DNA of 64,000 bases from Pseudomonas sp. UFMG81 (GTDB taxonomy: Bacteria > Pseudomonadota > Gammaproteobacteria > Pseudomonadales > Pseudomonadaceae). The stretch is taken from contig NZ_JACAFQ010000001.1 of the NCBI RefSeq assembly GCF_015354575.1, positions 148,017 to 212,016 of the forward strand. The letters run 5' to 3'. The translations under genes and the position numbers were made by a program. Positions 1-9,716 of this stretch are shown piece after piece. Positions within the stretch are counted from its first letter, which is position 1. Each line of letters opens with the position of its first letter. Under the pieces are notes generated by a model. That model was not told the origin of the DNA and did no database searches. It saw nothing but the letters and a program-made list of their open reading frames with translations.

Positions 1-1
1 C

Positions 2-1597
2 TACACCCGCGCCAACCCAGGCAACATCGGCGTGTGCATCGGCACTTCCGGCCCTGCCGGCACCGACATGGTCACCGGCCTGTACAGTGCGTCGGCCGAC
101 TCCATCCCGATCCTCTGCATCACAGGCCAAGCCCCACGTGCTCGCCTGCACAAGGAAGACTTCCAGGCCGTCGACATCACCAGCATCGTCAAGCCGGTGA
201 CCAAGTGGGCGACCACCGTACTGGAGCCGGGCCAGGTGCCCTATGCCTTCCAGAAAGCCTTCTACGAAATGCGTACCGGCCGCCCAGGCCCCGTGCTGAT
301 CGACCTGCCGTTCGACGTGCAGATGGCCGAAATCGAATTCGACATCGACGCCTACGAGCCACTGGCGATCAACAAGCCAGCCGCTACCCGCGTCCAGGCC
401 GAAAAAGCCCTGGCCCTGCTCAATGACGCCGAGCGCCCACTGCTGGTGGCCGGTGGCGGCATCATCAACGCCGACGCCAGCGACAAGCTGGTCGAGTTCG
501 CCGAACTGACCGGCGTACCGGTAGTGCCAACCCTGATGGGCTGGGGCACCATCCCTGACGACCACGCGCTGATGGTCGGCATGGTCGGCCTGCAGACCTC
601 GCACCGCTACGGCAACGCGACCATGCTCAAGTCCGACCTGGTGTTCGGTATCGGCAACCGTTGGGCCAACCGCCACACCGGCTCGGTCGACGTCTACACC
701 GAAGGCCGCAAGTTCGTGCACGTGGACATCGAACCGACCCAGATCGGCCGCGTATTCACCCCGGACCTGGGTATCGTTTCCGATGCCGGCAAGGCGCTGG
801 ACGTGTTCCTCGAAGTGGCCCGCGAGTGGAAAGCCGCCGGCAAGCTGAAGTGCCGCAAGGCCTGGCTGGAAGACTGCCAGCAGCGCAAATCGAGCCTGCA
901 GCGCAAGACCAACTTCGACAACGTTCCGGTCAAGCCACAGCGCGTGTACCAGGAAATGAACGAAGTGTTCGGCAAGGACACCACCTACGTCAGCACCATC
1001 GGCCTGTCGCAGATCGCCGGCGCGCAGTTCCTGCACGTGTACAAGCCACGCCACTGGATCAACTGCGGCCAGGCCGGCCCGCTGGGCTGGACCATCCCTG
1101 CCGCACTCGGTGTGGTCAAGGCCGATCCATCGCGCAAGGTTGTCGCGCTGTCCGGTGACTACGACTTCCAGTTCATGATCGAAGAGCTGGCGGTGGGCGC
1201 GCAGTTCAACCTGCCGTATGTCCACGTGCTGGTGAACAACGCCTACCTCGGCCTGATCCGCCAGGCGCAGCGTGGCTTCGACATGGATTACTGTGTACAA
1301 CTGGCGTTCGAGAACATCAACTCCACCGACGCCGCCACCTACGGTGTCGACCACGTCGCCGTGGTCGAAGGCCTGGGCTGCAAGGCATTGCGCGTGTTCG
1401 AACCGGCCGAGATCGCCCCTGCCCTGCTCAAGGCGCAGAAGATGGCCGAAGAGTTCCGCGTACCGGTCGTGGTCGAAGTGATCCTCGAGCGTGTCACCAA
1501 CATTTCCATGGGCACCGAGATCAACGCGGTCAACGAATTCGAAGACCTCGCCCTGGTCGGTAACGACGCGCCAACCGCCATCTCGATGCTCGACTGA
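2..1597 (+). CDS. gcl: Glyoxylate carboligase (tartronate-semialdehyde synthase), 5'-truncated by window edge
   Basis: This ThDP-dependent enzyme joins two glyoxylates to tartronate semialdehyde and CO2. The reading frame is already open at the first base, so the natural start lies outside; 531 residues remain of a family that is usually about 590, so roughly 60 N-terminal residues are missing. The visible part covers the end of the pyrimidine-binding domain, the central domain, and the C-terminal ThDP domain, whose metal-binding motif starts at a Gly-Asp-Tyr near residue 385 of the fragment and ends at an Asn-Asn pair about 28 residues later. The position normally holding the catalytic Glu (Val in Gcl) is probably outside the window. 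It is followed by hyi, glxR and ttuD on the same strand, the classical glyoxylate-to-glycerate set, which makes the assignment firm. Confidence 0.95.
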   Translation, partial: YTRANPGNIGVCIGTSGPAGTDMVTGLYSASADSIPILCITGQAPRARLHKEDFQAVDITSIVKPVTKWATTVLEPGQVPYAFQKAFYEMRTGRPGPVLIDLPFDVQMAEIEFDIDAYEPLAINKPAATRVQAEKALALLNDAERPLLVAGGGIINADASDKLVEFAELTGVPVVPTLMGWGTIPDDHALMVGMVGLQTSHRYGNATMLKSDLVFGIGNRWANRHTGSVDVYTEGRKFVHVDIEPTQIGRVFTPDLGIVSDAGKALDVFLEVAREWKAAGKLKCRKAWLEDCQQRKSSLQRKTNFDNVPVKPQRVYQEMNEVFGKDTTYVSTIGLSQIAGAQFLHVYKPRHWINCGQAGPLGWTIPAALGVVKADPSRKVVALSGDYDFQFMIEELAVGAQFNLPYVHVLVNNAYLGLIRQAQRGFDMDYCVQLAFENINSTDAATYGVDHVAVVEGLGCKALRVFEPAEIAPALLKAQKMAEEFRVPVVVEVILERVTNISMGTEINAVNEFEDLALVGNDAPTAISMLD

Positions 1598-1650
1598 TCG
1601 CCTGACGCCCCCGGCGCTGCGCCGGGGGCCTCCATCGCAAGGAGACAACC

Positions 1651-2433
<783 letters not shown>

Positions 2434-2450
2434 AACACACGCAGGACCGT

Positions 2451-2566
2451 TGTAGGAGCGGCCTTGTGTCGCGAAAGGGCTGCGCAGCAGCCCCGACAAT
2501 GTTCCTGCGTGGCTGAGAAGGTGGGGCCGCTACGCGCCCCTTTCGCGACACAAGGCCGCTCCTACA
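2451..2566. repeat. Inverted pair of REP elements between hyi and glxR
   Basis: Two copies of a P. putida-type REP (core GGAGCGGCCTTGTGTCGCG) face each other at 2451-2480 and about 2538-2566 with about 57 bases between them. The transcript would fold into a long stem-loop. It could act as an RNA-stabilising or attenuating element between hyi and glxR, or as a gyrase/IHF-type BIME. The role is inferred; the inverted symmetry is seen directly. Confidence 0.85.
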
Positions 2567-2612
2567 GGGGCCAGGTCGCCTGTTCATACAAATACAAAGA
2601 GGCAGAATTCTC

Positions 2613-3506
2613 ATGGCTAAAATCGGTTTCCTCGGCACCGGCATCATGGGCAACCCCATGGCCCAGAACCTGCAAAAGGCAGGTCACAGCATCTTCGTTT
2701 CGACCCACCACGACGCAGCGCCAGCCAACCTGATCGCCGCCGGCGGCGTGGCCCTGGCCAACCCCAAGGAAGTGGCCCAGGAAGCCGAGTTCATCATCGT
2801 CATGGTGCCCGACACCCCACAGGTCGAAAGCGTCCTGTTCGGTGAGAACGGCGTTGCCGAAGGCGTCGGTCCGAACAAGGTGGTGATCGACATGAGCTCG
2901 ATCTCCCCTACCGCCACCAAGGCTTTCGCCGAGAAGATCAAGGCCACCGGCGCCGCCTACCTGGACGCCCCGGTGTCCGGCGGCGAAGTCGGCGCCAAGG
3001 CTGCCACTCTGAGCATCATGGTCGGCGGCTGCCCGAAAGCCTTCGAGCGCGCCCTGCCGCTGTTCGAAGCCATGGGCAAGAACATCACCCGCGTCGGTGG
3101 CAACGGTGACGGCCAGACCGCCAAGGTCGCCAACCAGATCATCGTCGCCCTGAACATCCAGGCCGTCGCCGAAGCCCTGCTGTTCGCCGCCAAGAACGGC
3201 GCCGACCCAGCCAAGGTGCGTGAAGCGCTTATGGGTGGCTTCGCCTCCTCGAAGATCCTCGAAGTGCACGCCGAGCGCATGATCAAAGGCACCTTCGACC
3301 CGGGCTTCCGCATCAACCTGCACCAGAAGGACCTGAACCTGGCCCTGCAGGGTGCCAAGGAGCTGGGCATCAACCTGCCCAACACCTCCAATGCCCAGCA
3401 AGTGTTCAACACCTGCCAGGCCCTGGGCGGCGGCAACTGGGACCACTCGGCGCTGATCAAAGGCCTGGAGCACATGGCCAACTTCTCGATCCGCGACGAC
3501 AAGTGA
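2613..3506 (+). CDS. glxR: 2-hydroxy-3-oxopropionate (tartronate semialdehyde) reductase
   Basis: A 297-residue member of the beta-hydroxyacid dehydrogenase family that reduces tartronate semialdehyde to D-glycerate with NAD(P)H. The N-terminal Rossmann motif GFLGTGIMG starts near residue 5. The substrate-binding segment DAPVSGGEVGA is near residue 115, and the catalytic-lysine helix (AKVANQ) is near residue 170. The C-terminal all-helical domain is complete. The ATG follows GAGGCAGAATTCTC, a weak but acceptable ribosome-binding site. It works between gcl/hyi and the glycerate kinase ttuD, separated from hyi only by a REP pair. Confidence 0.95.
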   Translation: MAKIGFLGTGIMGNPMAQNLQKAGHSIFVSTHHDAAPANLIAAGGVALANPKEVAQEAEFIIVMVPDTPQVESVLFGENGVAEGVGPNKVVIDMSSISPTATKAFAEKIKATGAAYLDAPVSGGEVGAKAATLSIMVGGCPKAFERALPLFEAMGKNITRVGGNGDGQTAKVANQIIVALNIQAVAEALLFAAKNGADPAKVREALMGGFASSKILEVHAERMIKGTFDPGFRINLHQKDLNLALQGAKELGINLPNTSNAQQVFNTCQALGGGNWDHSALIKGLEHMANFSIRDDK

Positions 3507-3526
3507 TTTGAGTTCGGGGGCTGCTG

Positions 3527-3632
3527 CGCAGCCCTTTCCGACCGGTCCGGCGCTCCGGCGAGGCCGCTCCCACAAGGGATCGCGGTCTCCTGTAGGAGCG
3601 GCCTTGTGTCGCGAAAGGGGCGCAAAGCGCCC
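3527..3632. repeat. REP pair downstream of glxR
   Basis: A good REP copy lies at 3591-3620. A degenerate partner in inverted orientation lies at about 3529-3580, where the inner part has been altered by a short GC-rich duplication. No gene is seen in the glxR-ttuD gap apart from this repeat and the ttuD leader. Confidence 0.75.
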
Positions 3633-3744
3633 CCAGAATTCCCGATTTCACACCGAGCAACACCCGCCCCTGGTTCGGCCTGCACGGAGGCAGTTCCAGG
3701 GGCGTTTTTGATTGTGCAGAACAACAATAATCTGGGAGCCTGCC

Positions 3745-5019
3745 ATGTCGGTCGATCCGCAAAAATTACTCCGCGAGCTGTTCGACACAGCCATCGCCGC
3801 CGCCCACCCTCGCCAAGTCCTAGAACCCTACCTGCCCGCCGACCGTAGCGGCCGTGTCATCGTCATCGGCGCCGGCAAAGCCGCAGCCGCCATGGCCGAA
3901 GTGGTCGAGAAAAGCTGGCAAGGAGAAGTCTCCGGCCTGGTCGTCACCCGCTACGGCCACGGCGCCAACTGCCAGAAGATCGAGGTGGTCGAAGCCGCCC
4001 ACCCGGTCCCCGACGCCGCCGGCCTGGCCGTCGCCAAGCGCGTGCTCGATCTGGTCAGCAACCTGAACGAAGACGACCGCGTCATCTTCCTGCTCTCCGG
4101 CGGTGGCTCGGCGCTGCTGGCCCTGCCCGCCGAAGGCCTGACCCTGGCCGACAAGCAGCAGATCAACAAGGCGCTGCTCAAGTCCGGCGCCACCATCGGC
4201 GAGATGAACTGCGTGCGCAAGCACCTCTCGGCGATCAAGGGCGGCCGCCTGGCCAAGGCCTGCTGGCCGGCCACCGTCTACACCTATGCGATTTCCGACG
4301 TACCGGGCGACCTGGCCACGGTCATCGCCTCCGGCCCCACCGTGGCCGACCCGAGCACCTCGGCCGATGCATTGGCGATCATCAAGCGCTACAACATCGA
4401 CGCCCCTAAAGCGGTCATCGACTGGCTCAACAACCCGGCCTCCGAAACCGTCAAGGCCGACGACCCGGCGCTGGCGCGCAGCCACTTCCAGCTGATCGCC
4501 AAACCCCAGCAGTCGCTGGAGGCCGCCGCCGTGAAAGCCCGCCAGGCCGGCTTCAGCCCGCTGATCCTCGGTGACCTGGAAGGCGAGTCGCGCGAAGTGG
4601 CCAAGGTCCACGCCGGCATCGCCCGGCAGATCGTCCTGCACGGCCAGCCGCTGAAGGCGCCCTGTGTGATCCTCTCCGGCGGCGAGACCACCGTCACCGT
4701 GCGCGGCAACGGCCGTGGCGGGCGCAACGCCGAATTCCTGCTCAGCCTCACCGAAAGCCTCAAAGGCCTGCCGGGCGTGTACGCCCTGGCCGGTGACACC
4801 GACGGCATCGACGGCTCGGAAGAGAACGCCGGCGCCTACATGACCCCAGACAGCTACGCCCGCGCCGAGGCCCTGGGCCTGTCGGCCAGCGATGAGCTGG
4901 ACAACAACAACGGCTACGGCTACTTCGCCGCCCTCGATGCGCTGATCGTCACCGAGCCGACCCGCACCAACGTCAACGACTTCCGCGCCATCCTGATCCT
5001 TGAGACCCCGCAATCATGA
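3745..5019 (+). CDS. ttuD: Glycerate 2-kinase / hydroxypyruvate reductase (MOFRL family)
   Basis: A 424-residue protein of the GckA/TtuD family. The family phosphorylates D-glycerate to 2-phosphoglycerate; older annotation calls it hydroxypyruvate reductase. The N-terminal domain has VIVIGAGKAAAAMA and the nucleotide-binding LLSGGGSALLALP. The C-terminal MOFRL domain has GNGRGGRNAEFLL and AGDTDGIDGSEENAG. The chosen ATG (MSVDPQKLL) has a GGGAG site 6-10 bases upstream; the frame is open 11 codons further but without a ribosome-binding site. Its stop overlaps the pyk start by four bases (ATGA), so kinase and pyruvate kinase are translationally coupled, and 2-phosphoglycerate can flow through enolase to pyruvate. 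Kinase activity is more likely than reductase activity on family grounds. Confidence 0.92.
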   Translation: MSVDPQKLLRELFDTAIAAAHPRQVLEPYLPADRSGRVIVIGAGKAAAAMAEVVEKSWQGEVSGLVVTRYGHGANCQKIEVVEAAHPVPDAAGLAVAKRVLDLVSNLNEDDRVIFLLSGGGSALLALPAEGLTLADKQQINKALLKSGATIGEMNCVRKHLSAIKGGRLAKACWPATVYTYAISDVPGDLATVIASGPTVADPSTSADALAIIKRYNIDAPKAVIDWLNNPASETVKADDPALARSHFQLIAKPQQSLEAAAVKARQAGFSPLILGDLEGESREVAKVHAGIARQIVLHGQPLKAPCVILSGGETTVTVRGNGRGGRNAEFLLSLTESLKGLPGVYALAGDTDGIDGSEENAGAYMTPDSYARAEALGLSASDELDNNNGYGYFAALDALIVTEPTRTNVNDFRAILILETPQS

Positions 5020-6431
5020 CGCCTGATAAAAAAGTAAAAATCCTCGCCACCCTCGGGCCTGCGATCAACGGCATCGATGACATCCGCCAGCTGGTCGAAG
5101 CCGGGGTGAACATCTTCCGCCTCAACTTCAGCCACGGCGAACACGCCGACCACGCCCTGCGCTACCAGTGGATCCGCGAAGTCGAGCAGCAGCTCAACTA
5201 CCCGCTGGGCATCCTCATGGACCTGCAAGGCCCGAAACTGCGCGTGGGCCGCTTCGCCGACGGCAAGGTGCAGCTGCAGCGCGGCCAGGCCCTGCGCCTG
5301 GACCTGGACAAGACCCCGGGCGACAGCCGCCGGGTCAACCTGCCGCACCCGGAGATCATCGCCGCGCTGGAGCCGGGCATGGACCTGCTGCTCGATGACG
5401 GCAAGCTGCGCCTGCGGGTGACCGCCAAGCACGCCGACGCCATCGACACCGAAGTGCTGGCCGGTGGCGAGCTGTCGGACCGCAAGGGCGTCAACGTGCC
5501 GCAAGCAGTGCTCGACCTGTCCCCGCTCACCGAAAAAGACCGCCGCGACCTCACCTTCGGCCTGGAGCTGGGTGTGGACTGGGTGGCCCTGTCGTTCGTG
5601 CAGCGCCCTGAAGACATCATCGAAGCGCGCCAGCTGATCGGCGACCGCGCCTACCTGATGGCCAAGATCGAGAAGCCTTCGGCGGTCGAGCAGCTGCAAG
5701 CCATCGCCGAGCTGTCCGACGCGATCATGGTCGCTCGCGGCGACCTGGGGGTGGAGGTGCCGGCCGAAAGCGTGCCGCAGATCCAGAAGCAGATCATCAA
5801 CACCTGCCGCCAACTGGGCAAACCGGTGGTGGTGGCCACGCAGATGCTTGAATCCATGCGCTTCTCCCCTGCCCCGACCCGCGCCGAAGTCACCGACGTG
5901 GCCAACGCCGTGGCCGAGGGTGCCGATGCGGTAATGCTGTCAGCCGAGACCGCCTCGGGCGACTACCCGCTGGAAGCGGTGCAGATGATGAGCAAGATCA
6001 TCCGCCAGGTGGAAAACGGCCCGGACTACCAGGCCCAGCTCGACGCTGGCCGGCCCAAGGCCGAAGCCACCGTGTCGGACGCCATCAGCTGCGCCATCCG
6101 CCGTATCAGCGGCATCCTGCCGGTGGCGGTGCTGGTCAACTACAGCGAGTCGGGCAATTCCACCCTGCGCGCCGCCCGCGAACGCCCCCGCGCGCCGATC
6201 CTCAACCTCACGCCAAACCTGAACACCGCGCGGCGCCTGAGCGTGGCCTGGGGTGTGCACTCGGTGGTCAACGACCGCCTGCGCCAGGTCGATGAAGTGG
6301 TCTCCACGGCGCTGGAAATCGCCCAGGCGCAAGGTATGGCCAGCCGCGGTGACACGCTGCTGATCACCGCCGGTGTGCCTTTCGGCAAGCCCGGTTCGAC
6401 TAATACCTTGCGCATCGAGACCCTGGTCTGA
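5016..6431 (+). CDS. pyk: Pyruvate kinase
   Basis: A 471-residue enzyme converting phosphoenolpyruvate and ADP to pyruvate and ATP. The visible family signatures are the N-terminal LNFSHG substrate loop, the catalytic-lysine motif MAKIEKP near residue 214, MVARGDLGVE (Mg ligands) near 238, and the VMLSAETASGDYP segment near 305, followed by a complete C-terminal allosteric domain. The ATG overlaps the ttuD stop by four bases. It lies in a glyoxylate/glycerate operon, which suggests that this isozyme (called PykF in P. putida) is co-induced with growth on C2 compounds. A REP pair follows immediately. Confidence 0.95.
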   Translation: MTPDKKVKILATLGPAINGIDDIRQLVEAGVNIFRLNFSHGEHADHALRYQWIREVEQQLNYPLGILMDLQGPKLRVGRFADGKVQLQRGQALRLDLDKTPGDSRRVNLPHPEIIAALEPGMDLLLDDGKLRLRVTAKHADAIDTEVLAGGELSDRKGVNVPQAVLDLSPLTEKDRRDLTFGLELGVDWVALSFVQRPEDIIEARQLIGDRAYLMAKIEKPSAVEQLQAIAELSDAIMVARGDLGVEVPAESVPQIQKQIINTCRQLGKPVVVATQMLESMRFSPAPTRAEVTDVANAVAEGADAVMLSAETASGDYPLEAVQMMSKIIRQVENGPDYQAQLDAGRPKAEATVSDAISCAIRRISGILPVAVLVNYSESGNSTLRAARERPRAPILNLTPNLNTARRLSVAWGVHSVVNDRLRQVDEVVSTALEIAQAQGMASRGDTLLITAGVPFGKPGSTNTLRIETLV

Positions 6432-6439
6432 GATCGCTG

Positions 6440-6540
6440 GGGCGCTCTGCGCCCCTTTCGCGACACAAGGCCGCTCCTACAGAGCTACGCGATCCCTTGT
6501 AGGAGCGGCCTTGTGCCGCGAAAGGAGGGCAAAGCCCTCC
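6440..6540. repeat. REP pair after pyk
   Basis: Inverted REP copies lie at about 6453-6482 and 6498-6527, each flanked by short self-complementary GC arms (GGGGCGC and GGAGGGC types). The position directly behind pyk is consistent with a transcript 3'-end stabiliser or terminator; no T-run is present. Confidence 0.85.
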
Positions 6541-6612
6541 CAATACACCGAACCCGCGGAAAACCGAGGCCCAAAGAGGCCCACCGCTGACCACTCACCT
6601 CACTGACTGCCC

Positions 6613-7488
6613 ATGTACACCAAGAATTTCGTCAACCCGTGCCCCGACTGGGCCACGGCGCTGCTCAACGGCTTCAGCCAGGTGCTGCTGCTGCGCAACC
6701 CCCTGTGCGGCCTGTGCTGCCTGCTGGCCATCCTGCTGACCGCCCCGGGCCTGGTCGGCGGTGCCCTGCTCGGCGCCCTGGCCGGCCTGCTCACTGCGCA
6801 ACGCCGTGGTTACGACCGTGCCGACCGCCAGGCCGGGCTGTACAGCTACAACGGCGTGCTGGTCGGCATCCTGATCAGCGCGGTGCTGCCCTGGTCGGCC
6901 ATCCTGCCGCCGCTGATCATCGCCGCCGGGGGCCTGTCGAGCATGCTCACCCACCAGTGGCGCAAGCGCGGCGGCAAACTGCTGATCGCCTACACCGCGC
7001 CCTTCGTGCTGCTCGGCTGGGCCGCCCTGCTGCTGGCCGAACCTGCCACCAACAGCTATGTCGAGGCCGACCCGCTGTACGCCATGCTGCGCGGCCTGGG
7101 GCAGATCTTCCTGCTCGACAAGCCCATGGCCGGCCTGCTGATCGTCATCGGCCTGTACCTTGCCAACCCCTACGCGGCCACCTGGGCAGTGATCGGCTCG
7201 GCCATCGGTGGTGGTATCGCGCTGCTGGCTGGCGATGCGCAAGCGGCCTGGCTGGGCCTGTACGGCTTCAATGCGGCACTGGCCGCACTGGCCTTCAGCC
7301 GCCAGGGCGAAAAGCCCTGGGTGACACTGCTGGCCATCGCCCTGGCGCTGCTGCTGCAACCGCTGTTCAACCTGCTGCCCATTGCCGGGTTGACCGCGCC
7401 GTTCGTGGTCGCCTGCTGGCTGATGCACCTGGGCAGCCATTTCGCGCAGCTCAACCAACGCCGCAACGCACCCCGCTTGCACAGCTGA
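6613..7488 (+). CDS. Urea transporter, UT (SLC14-like) family
   Basis: A 291-residue, strongly hydrophobic inner-membrane protein with about ten predicted membrane segments in two pseudo-symmetric halves. Family features are an early NPLCGLCCLLAILL segment, a GLYSYNGVLVGI motif near residue 76, and a second GLYLANPYAATW segment near residue 180, where the first half has NPLCG. Together these resemble the repeated NPxxG and YNG elements of UT channels. The family passes urea passively. No ureases are nearby, so its substrate assignment rests on family likeness. ATG at 6613 is chosen as the first in the frame; no strong ribosome-binding site is visible. Confidence 0.85.
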   Translation: MYTKNFVNPCPDWATALLNGFSQVLLLRNPLCGLCCLLAILLTAPGLVGGALLGALAGLLTAQRRGYDRADRQAGLYSYNGVLVGILISAVLPWSAILPPLIIAAGGLSSMLTHQWRKRGGKLLIAYTAPFVLLGWAALLLAEPATNSYVEADPLYAMLRGLGQIFLLDKPMAGLLIVIGLYLANPYAATWAVIGSAIGGGIALLAGDAQAAWLGLYGFNAALAALAFSRQGEKPWVTLLAIALALLLQPLFNLLPIAGLTAPFVVACWLMHLGSHFAQLNQRRNAPRLHS

Positions 7489-7533
7489 AACCCAGCCCCT
7501 AGGCTCTGCCCATTCGCACAAGGGAACGAGCCC

Positions 7534-8370
7534 ATGGACAACCCCACGAGCCTGCGCGAGCGGCTCTACGTCATCGTCTTCCAGACCGACACCGTGGCTG
7601 GAAGACGCTTCGACATGATTTTGTTGCTGATCATCCTCGCCAGCCTCATCACAGTGATCCTCGACAGCATCGACGAGGTCCACCAGAACTACGCGGGGCT
7701 GCTGGCACTTATCGAATGGGGCTTCACCGCGATCTTCCTCGCCGAGTACCTGACCCGCCTGTACTGCTCGCCCAAGCCCCTGCGCTATGCCTTCAGTTTC
7801 TACGGGTTGGTCGACCTGCTGGCCATCGTGCCGGGGATCATCGCCCTGTACTACAGCGACGCCCAGTACCTGTTGATCATCCGCGTGGTGCGCATGCTGC
7901 GGATCTTCCGCGTGCTCAAGCTCAGCCCGTACCTCAAGCAGGCCCACTACTTGCTGGCAGCGCTGCAGGGCAGCAAGCAGAAGATCATCGTGTTCCTGGT
8001 CACTGTGTCGACCCTGGTCACCGTGTTCGGCACCTTGATGTACGTGATCGAAGGCCCCGAGCATGGTTTCACCAGCATCCCCAAGGGCATCTACTGGGCC
8101 ATCGTCACCCTCACCACCGTGGGCTTCGGCGACATCGTACCCAAGACCCCGCTGGGGCAGGTGCTGTCGTCACTGGTGATGATCACCGGTTACTCGATCA
8201 TCGCCGTGCCCACCGGCATCTTCACCGCGGAGCTGGCCAATGCCATGCGCGGCGAGCAGTTGCAGCACGACTGTCCGACCTGCGCCAAGAAGAGCCATGA
8301 GCATGGCGCGGCGTTCTGTTCGCGCTGTGGCAATGTGCTGTTTCCCAAACAACCGGCACAGGACCTGTAG
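7534..8370 (+). CDS. Voltage-gated-type potassium/cation channel with C-terminal zinc ribbon
   Basis: A 278-residue six-transmembrane ion channel. S1-S3 occupy about residues 28-110. The S4 voltage sensor near 115-130 carries regularly spaced arginines (IIRVVRMLRIFRVLK). The pore loop has the K+-type selectivity motif TTVGFGD near 194-200, followed by S6. The tail after S6 has four cysteines in two CxxC pairs (C247/C250 and C262/C265, spacing 11), a zinc-ribbon arrangement unusual for small bacterial channels. The start follows AAGGGAACGAGCCC, a good ribosome-binding site. The final TAG lies inside the REP element that follows, so the extreme C-terminus may have been set by REP insertion. Confidence 0.88.
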   Translation: MDNPTSLRERLYVIVFQTDTVAGRRFDMILLLIILASLITVILDSIDEVHQNYAGLLALIEWGFTAIFLAEYLTRLYCSPKPLRYAFSFYGLVDLLAIVPGIIALYYSDAQYLLIIRVVRMLRIFRVLKLSPYLKQAHYLLAALQGSKQKIIVFLVTVSTLVTVFGTLMYVIEGPEHGFTSIPKGIYWAIVTLTTVGFGDIVPKTPLGQVLSSLVMITGYSIIAVPTGIFTAELANAMRGEQLQHDCPTCAKKSHEHGAAFCSRCGNVLFPKQPAQDL

Positions 8371-8482
8371 GAGCGGCCTTGTGTCGCGAAAGGGCTGCAA
8401 AGCAGCCCCAGAATTTCAAGTACACCTCAGTACCGCTGGGGCTGCTGCGCAGCCCTTTCGTGACACAAGGCCGCTCCTACAG
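8365..8482. repeat. REP pair overlapping the channel gene stop codon
   Basis: Inverted REP copies at 8365-8394 and about 8453-8482, each with an adjoining GGGCTGC/GCAGCCC arm. The first copy begins inside the last codons of the ion-channel gene and provides its TAG stop. The gap to the next gene otherwise holds only a promoter-like region. Confidence 0.85.
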
Positions 8483-8537
8483 AGGACGCTTGGGCCTTGC
8501 AGTCTTGCGCCAGGCATAACCAAAGACTGTTTTGATC

Positions 8538-8567
8538 TTTAACCCCTCGCCAACCACCCGCTATAGT
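8538..8567 (+). promoter_or_regulatory. Possible sigma-70 promoter of the sulfate-binding protein gene
   Basis: TTTAAC at 8538 and TATAGT at 8562 are spaced by 18 bases, with the gene start 44 bases downstream. The -10 is good and the -35 is weak, as expected for an activator-dependent (CysB-type) promoter. CysB dependence is inference from the product. Confidence 0.4.
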
Positions 8568-8610
8568 CGCAGGCACTCTGCTTACACCCTTTCAATAACA
8601 AGGACGCAAC

Positions 8611-9609
8611 GTGAAAAAACTCTTCAGCGCCTCGCTGCTCGCCGCGGGCCTGGCCCTGGGCAACCTCGCCCACGCCGCCCCCACCCTGCTCAACGTCAGC
8701 TACGACGTGATGCGCGACTTCTACAAGGACTACAACCCCGCCTTCCAGAAGCACTGGGAAAAAGAGCACAACGAGAAGGTCAACCTGCAGATGTCCTTCG
8801 GCGGTTCGAGCAAGCAGGCGCGCGCGGTGATCGATGGCCTGCCGGCCGATGTCATCACCATGAACATGGCCACCGACATCAACGCCCTGGCCGACAATGG
8901 CAAGTTGGTGCCGGACAACTGGGTGAGCCGCCTGCCGAACAACAGCGCGCCGTTCACCTCGGCCACCGTGTTCATCGTGCGCAAGGGCAACCCCAAGGCA
9001 CTCAAGGACTGGCCCGACCTGCTCAAGGACGGCGTGCAGGTGATCGTGCCCAACCCGAAAACCTCGGGCAATGGCCGCTACACCTACCTCTCGGCCTGGG
9101 GCTATGTGCTCAAGCAGGGCGGCGATGAAACCAAGGCCCGTGACTTCGTCGGCAAGCTGTTCAAGCAGGCGCCGGTGCTCGACACCGGTGGCCGCGCCGC
9201 CACCACCACCTTCATGACCAACCAGATCGGCGATGTGCTGGTGACCTTCGAGAACGAAGCCGAGATGATCGCCCGCGAGTTCGGCCGCGACCAGTTCGAA
9301 GTGGTCTACCCAAGCGTGTCTGCCGAAGCCGAGCCGCCGGTGAGCGTGGTCGACAAGGTGGTGGCCAAGAAAGGCACCCAGGCGGTTGCCGAGGAATACC
9401 TGAAGTACCTGTGGTCGCCCGAAGCCCAGGAGATCGCCGCGAACAACTACCTGCGCCCGCGTGACGCCACGGTGCTGGCCAAGTACACCGACCGCTTCCC
9501 GAAAGTCGACTTCCTGTCGGTAGAGAAGACCTTCGGTGACTGGCGCACCGTGCAGAAGACCCACTTCAACGACGGTGGCGTGTTCGACCAGATCTATACC
9601 AACAAGTAA
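8611..9609 (+). CDS. sbp: Periplasmic sulfate-binding protein of an ABC transporter
   Basis: A 332-residue periplasmic binding protein of the Sbp/CysP family, normal length. Residues 1-23 are a Sec signal peptide (two lysines, hydrophobic core, cleavage after AHA). Family segments are LLNVSYDVMRDFYKDYN at the mature N-terminus, SFGGSSKQARAV (anion-binding loop) near residue 63, NPKTSGNGRYTYL near 150, and DTGGRAATTTF near 190. It would capture sulfate or thiosulfate for CysTWA. The membrane and ATPase genes are not adjacent: the gene stands alone, flanked by REP pairs. Confidence 0.92.
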   Translation: MKKLFSASLLAAGLALGNLAHAAPTLLNVSYDVMRDFYKDYNPAFQKHWEKEHNEKVNLQMSFGGSSKQARAVIDGLPADVITMNMATDINALADNGKLVPDNWVSRLPNNSAPFTSATVFIVRKGNPKALKDWPDLLKDGVQVIVPNPKTSGNGRYTYLSAWGYVLKQGGDETKARDFVGKLFKQAPVLDTGGRAATTTFMTNQIGDVLVTFENEAEMIAREFGRDQFEVVYPSVSAEAEPPVSVVDKVVAKKGTQAVAEEYLKYLWSPEAQEIAANNYLRPRDATVLAKYTDRFPKVDFLSVEKTFGDWRTVQKTHFNDGGVFDQIYTNK

Positions 9610-9626
9610 TCATCCGCCTGAACCGA

Positions 9627-9704
9627 CCTCATCGCCGGCAAGCCGGCTCCCACAAGAGTCATGCGCACGACACTGTGGGAGCTGGCTTGCCAGCGATGAG
9701 GCCG
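9627..9704. repeat. REP pair (CGCCGGCAAGCCGGCTCCC type) after sbp
   Basis: Two facing copies of a different REP subtype (TCGCCGGCAAGCCGGCTCCCAC and its near-complement) lie between the convergent sbp and methyltransferase genes, so the stem-loop can serve both transcripts. This subtype differs from the GCCTTGTGTCGCG type seen around pyk. Confidence 0.85.
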
Positions 9705-9716
9705 GCCAAGGCAACA

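Noticed and set aside
6595..8064. 489-codon open frame on the minus strand opposite the urea transporter and ion channel
   Set aside because: Composition (Gln, Arg, Gly, His) is typical of antisense frames in Pseudomonas, and it crosses two genes with clear families.
2451..9704. Repeated units that could suggest a CRISPR array
   Set aside because: The units are inverted pairs at single intergenic sites, not direct repeats with regular spacers, and no cas genes are present.
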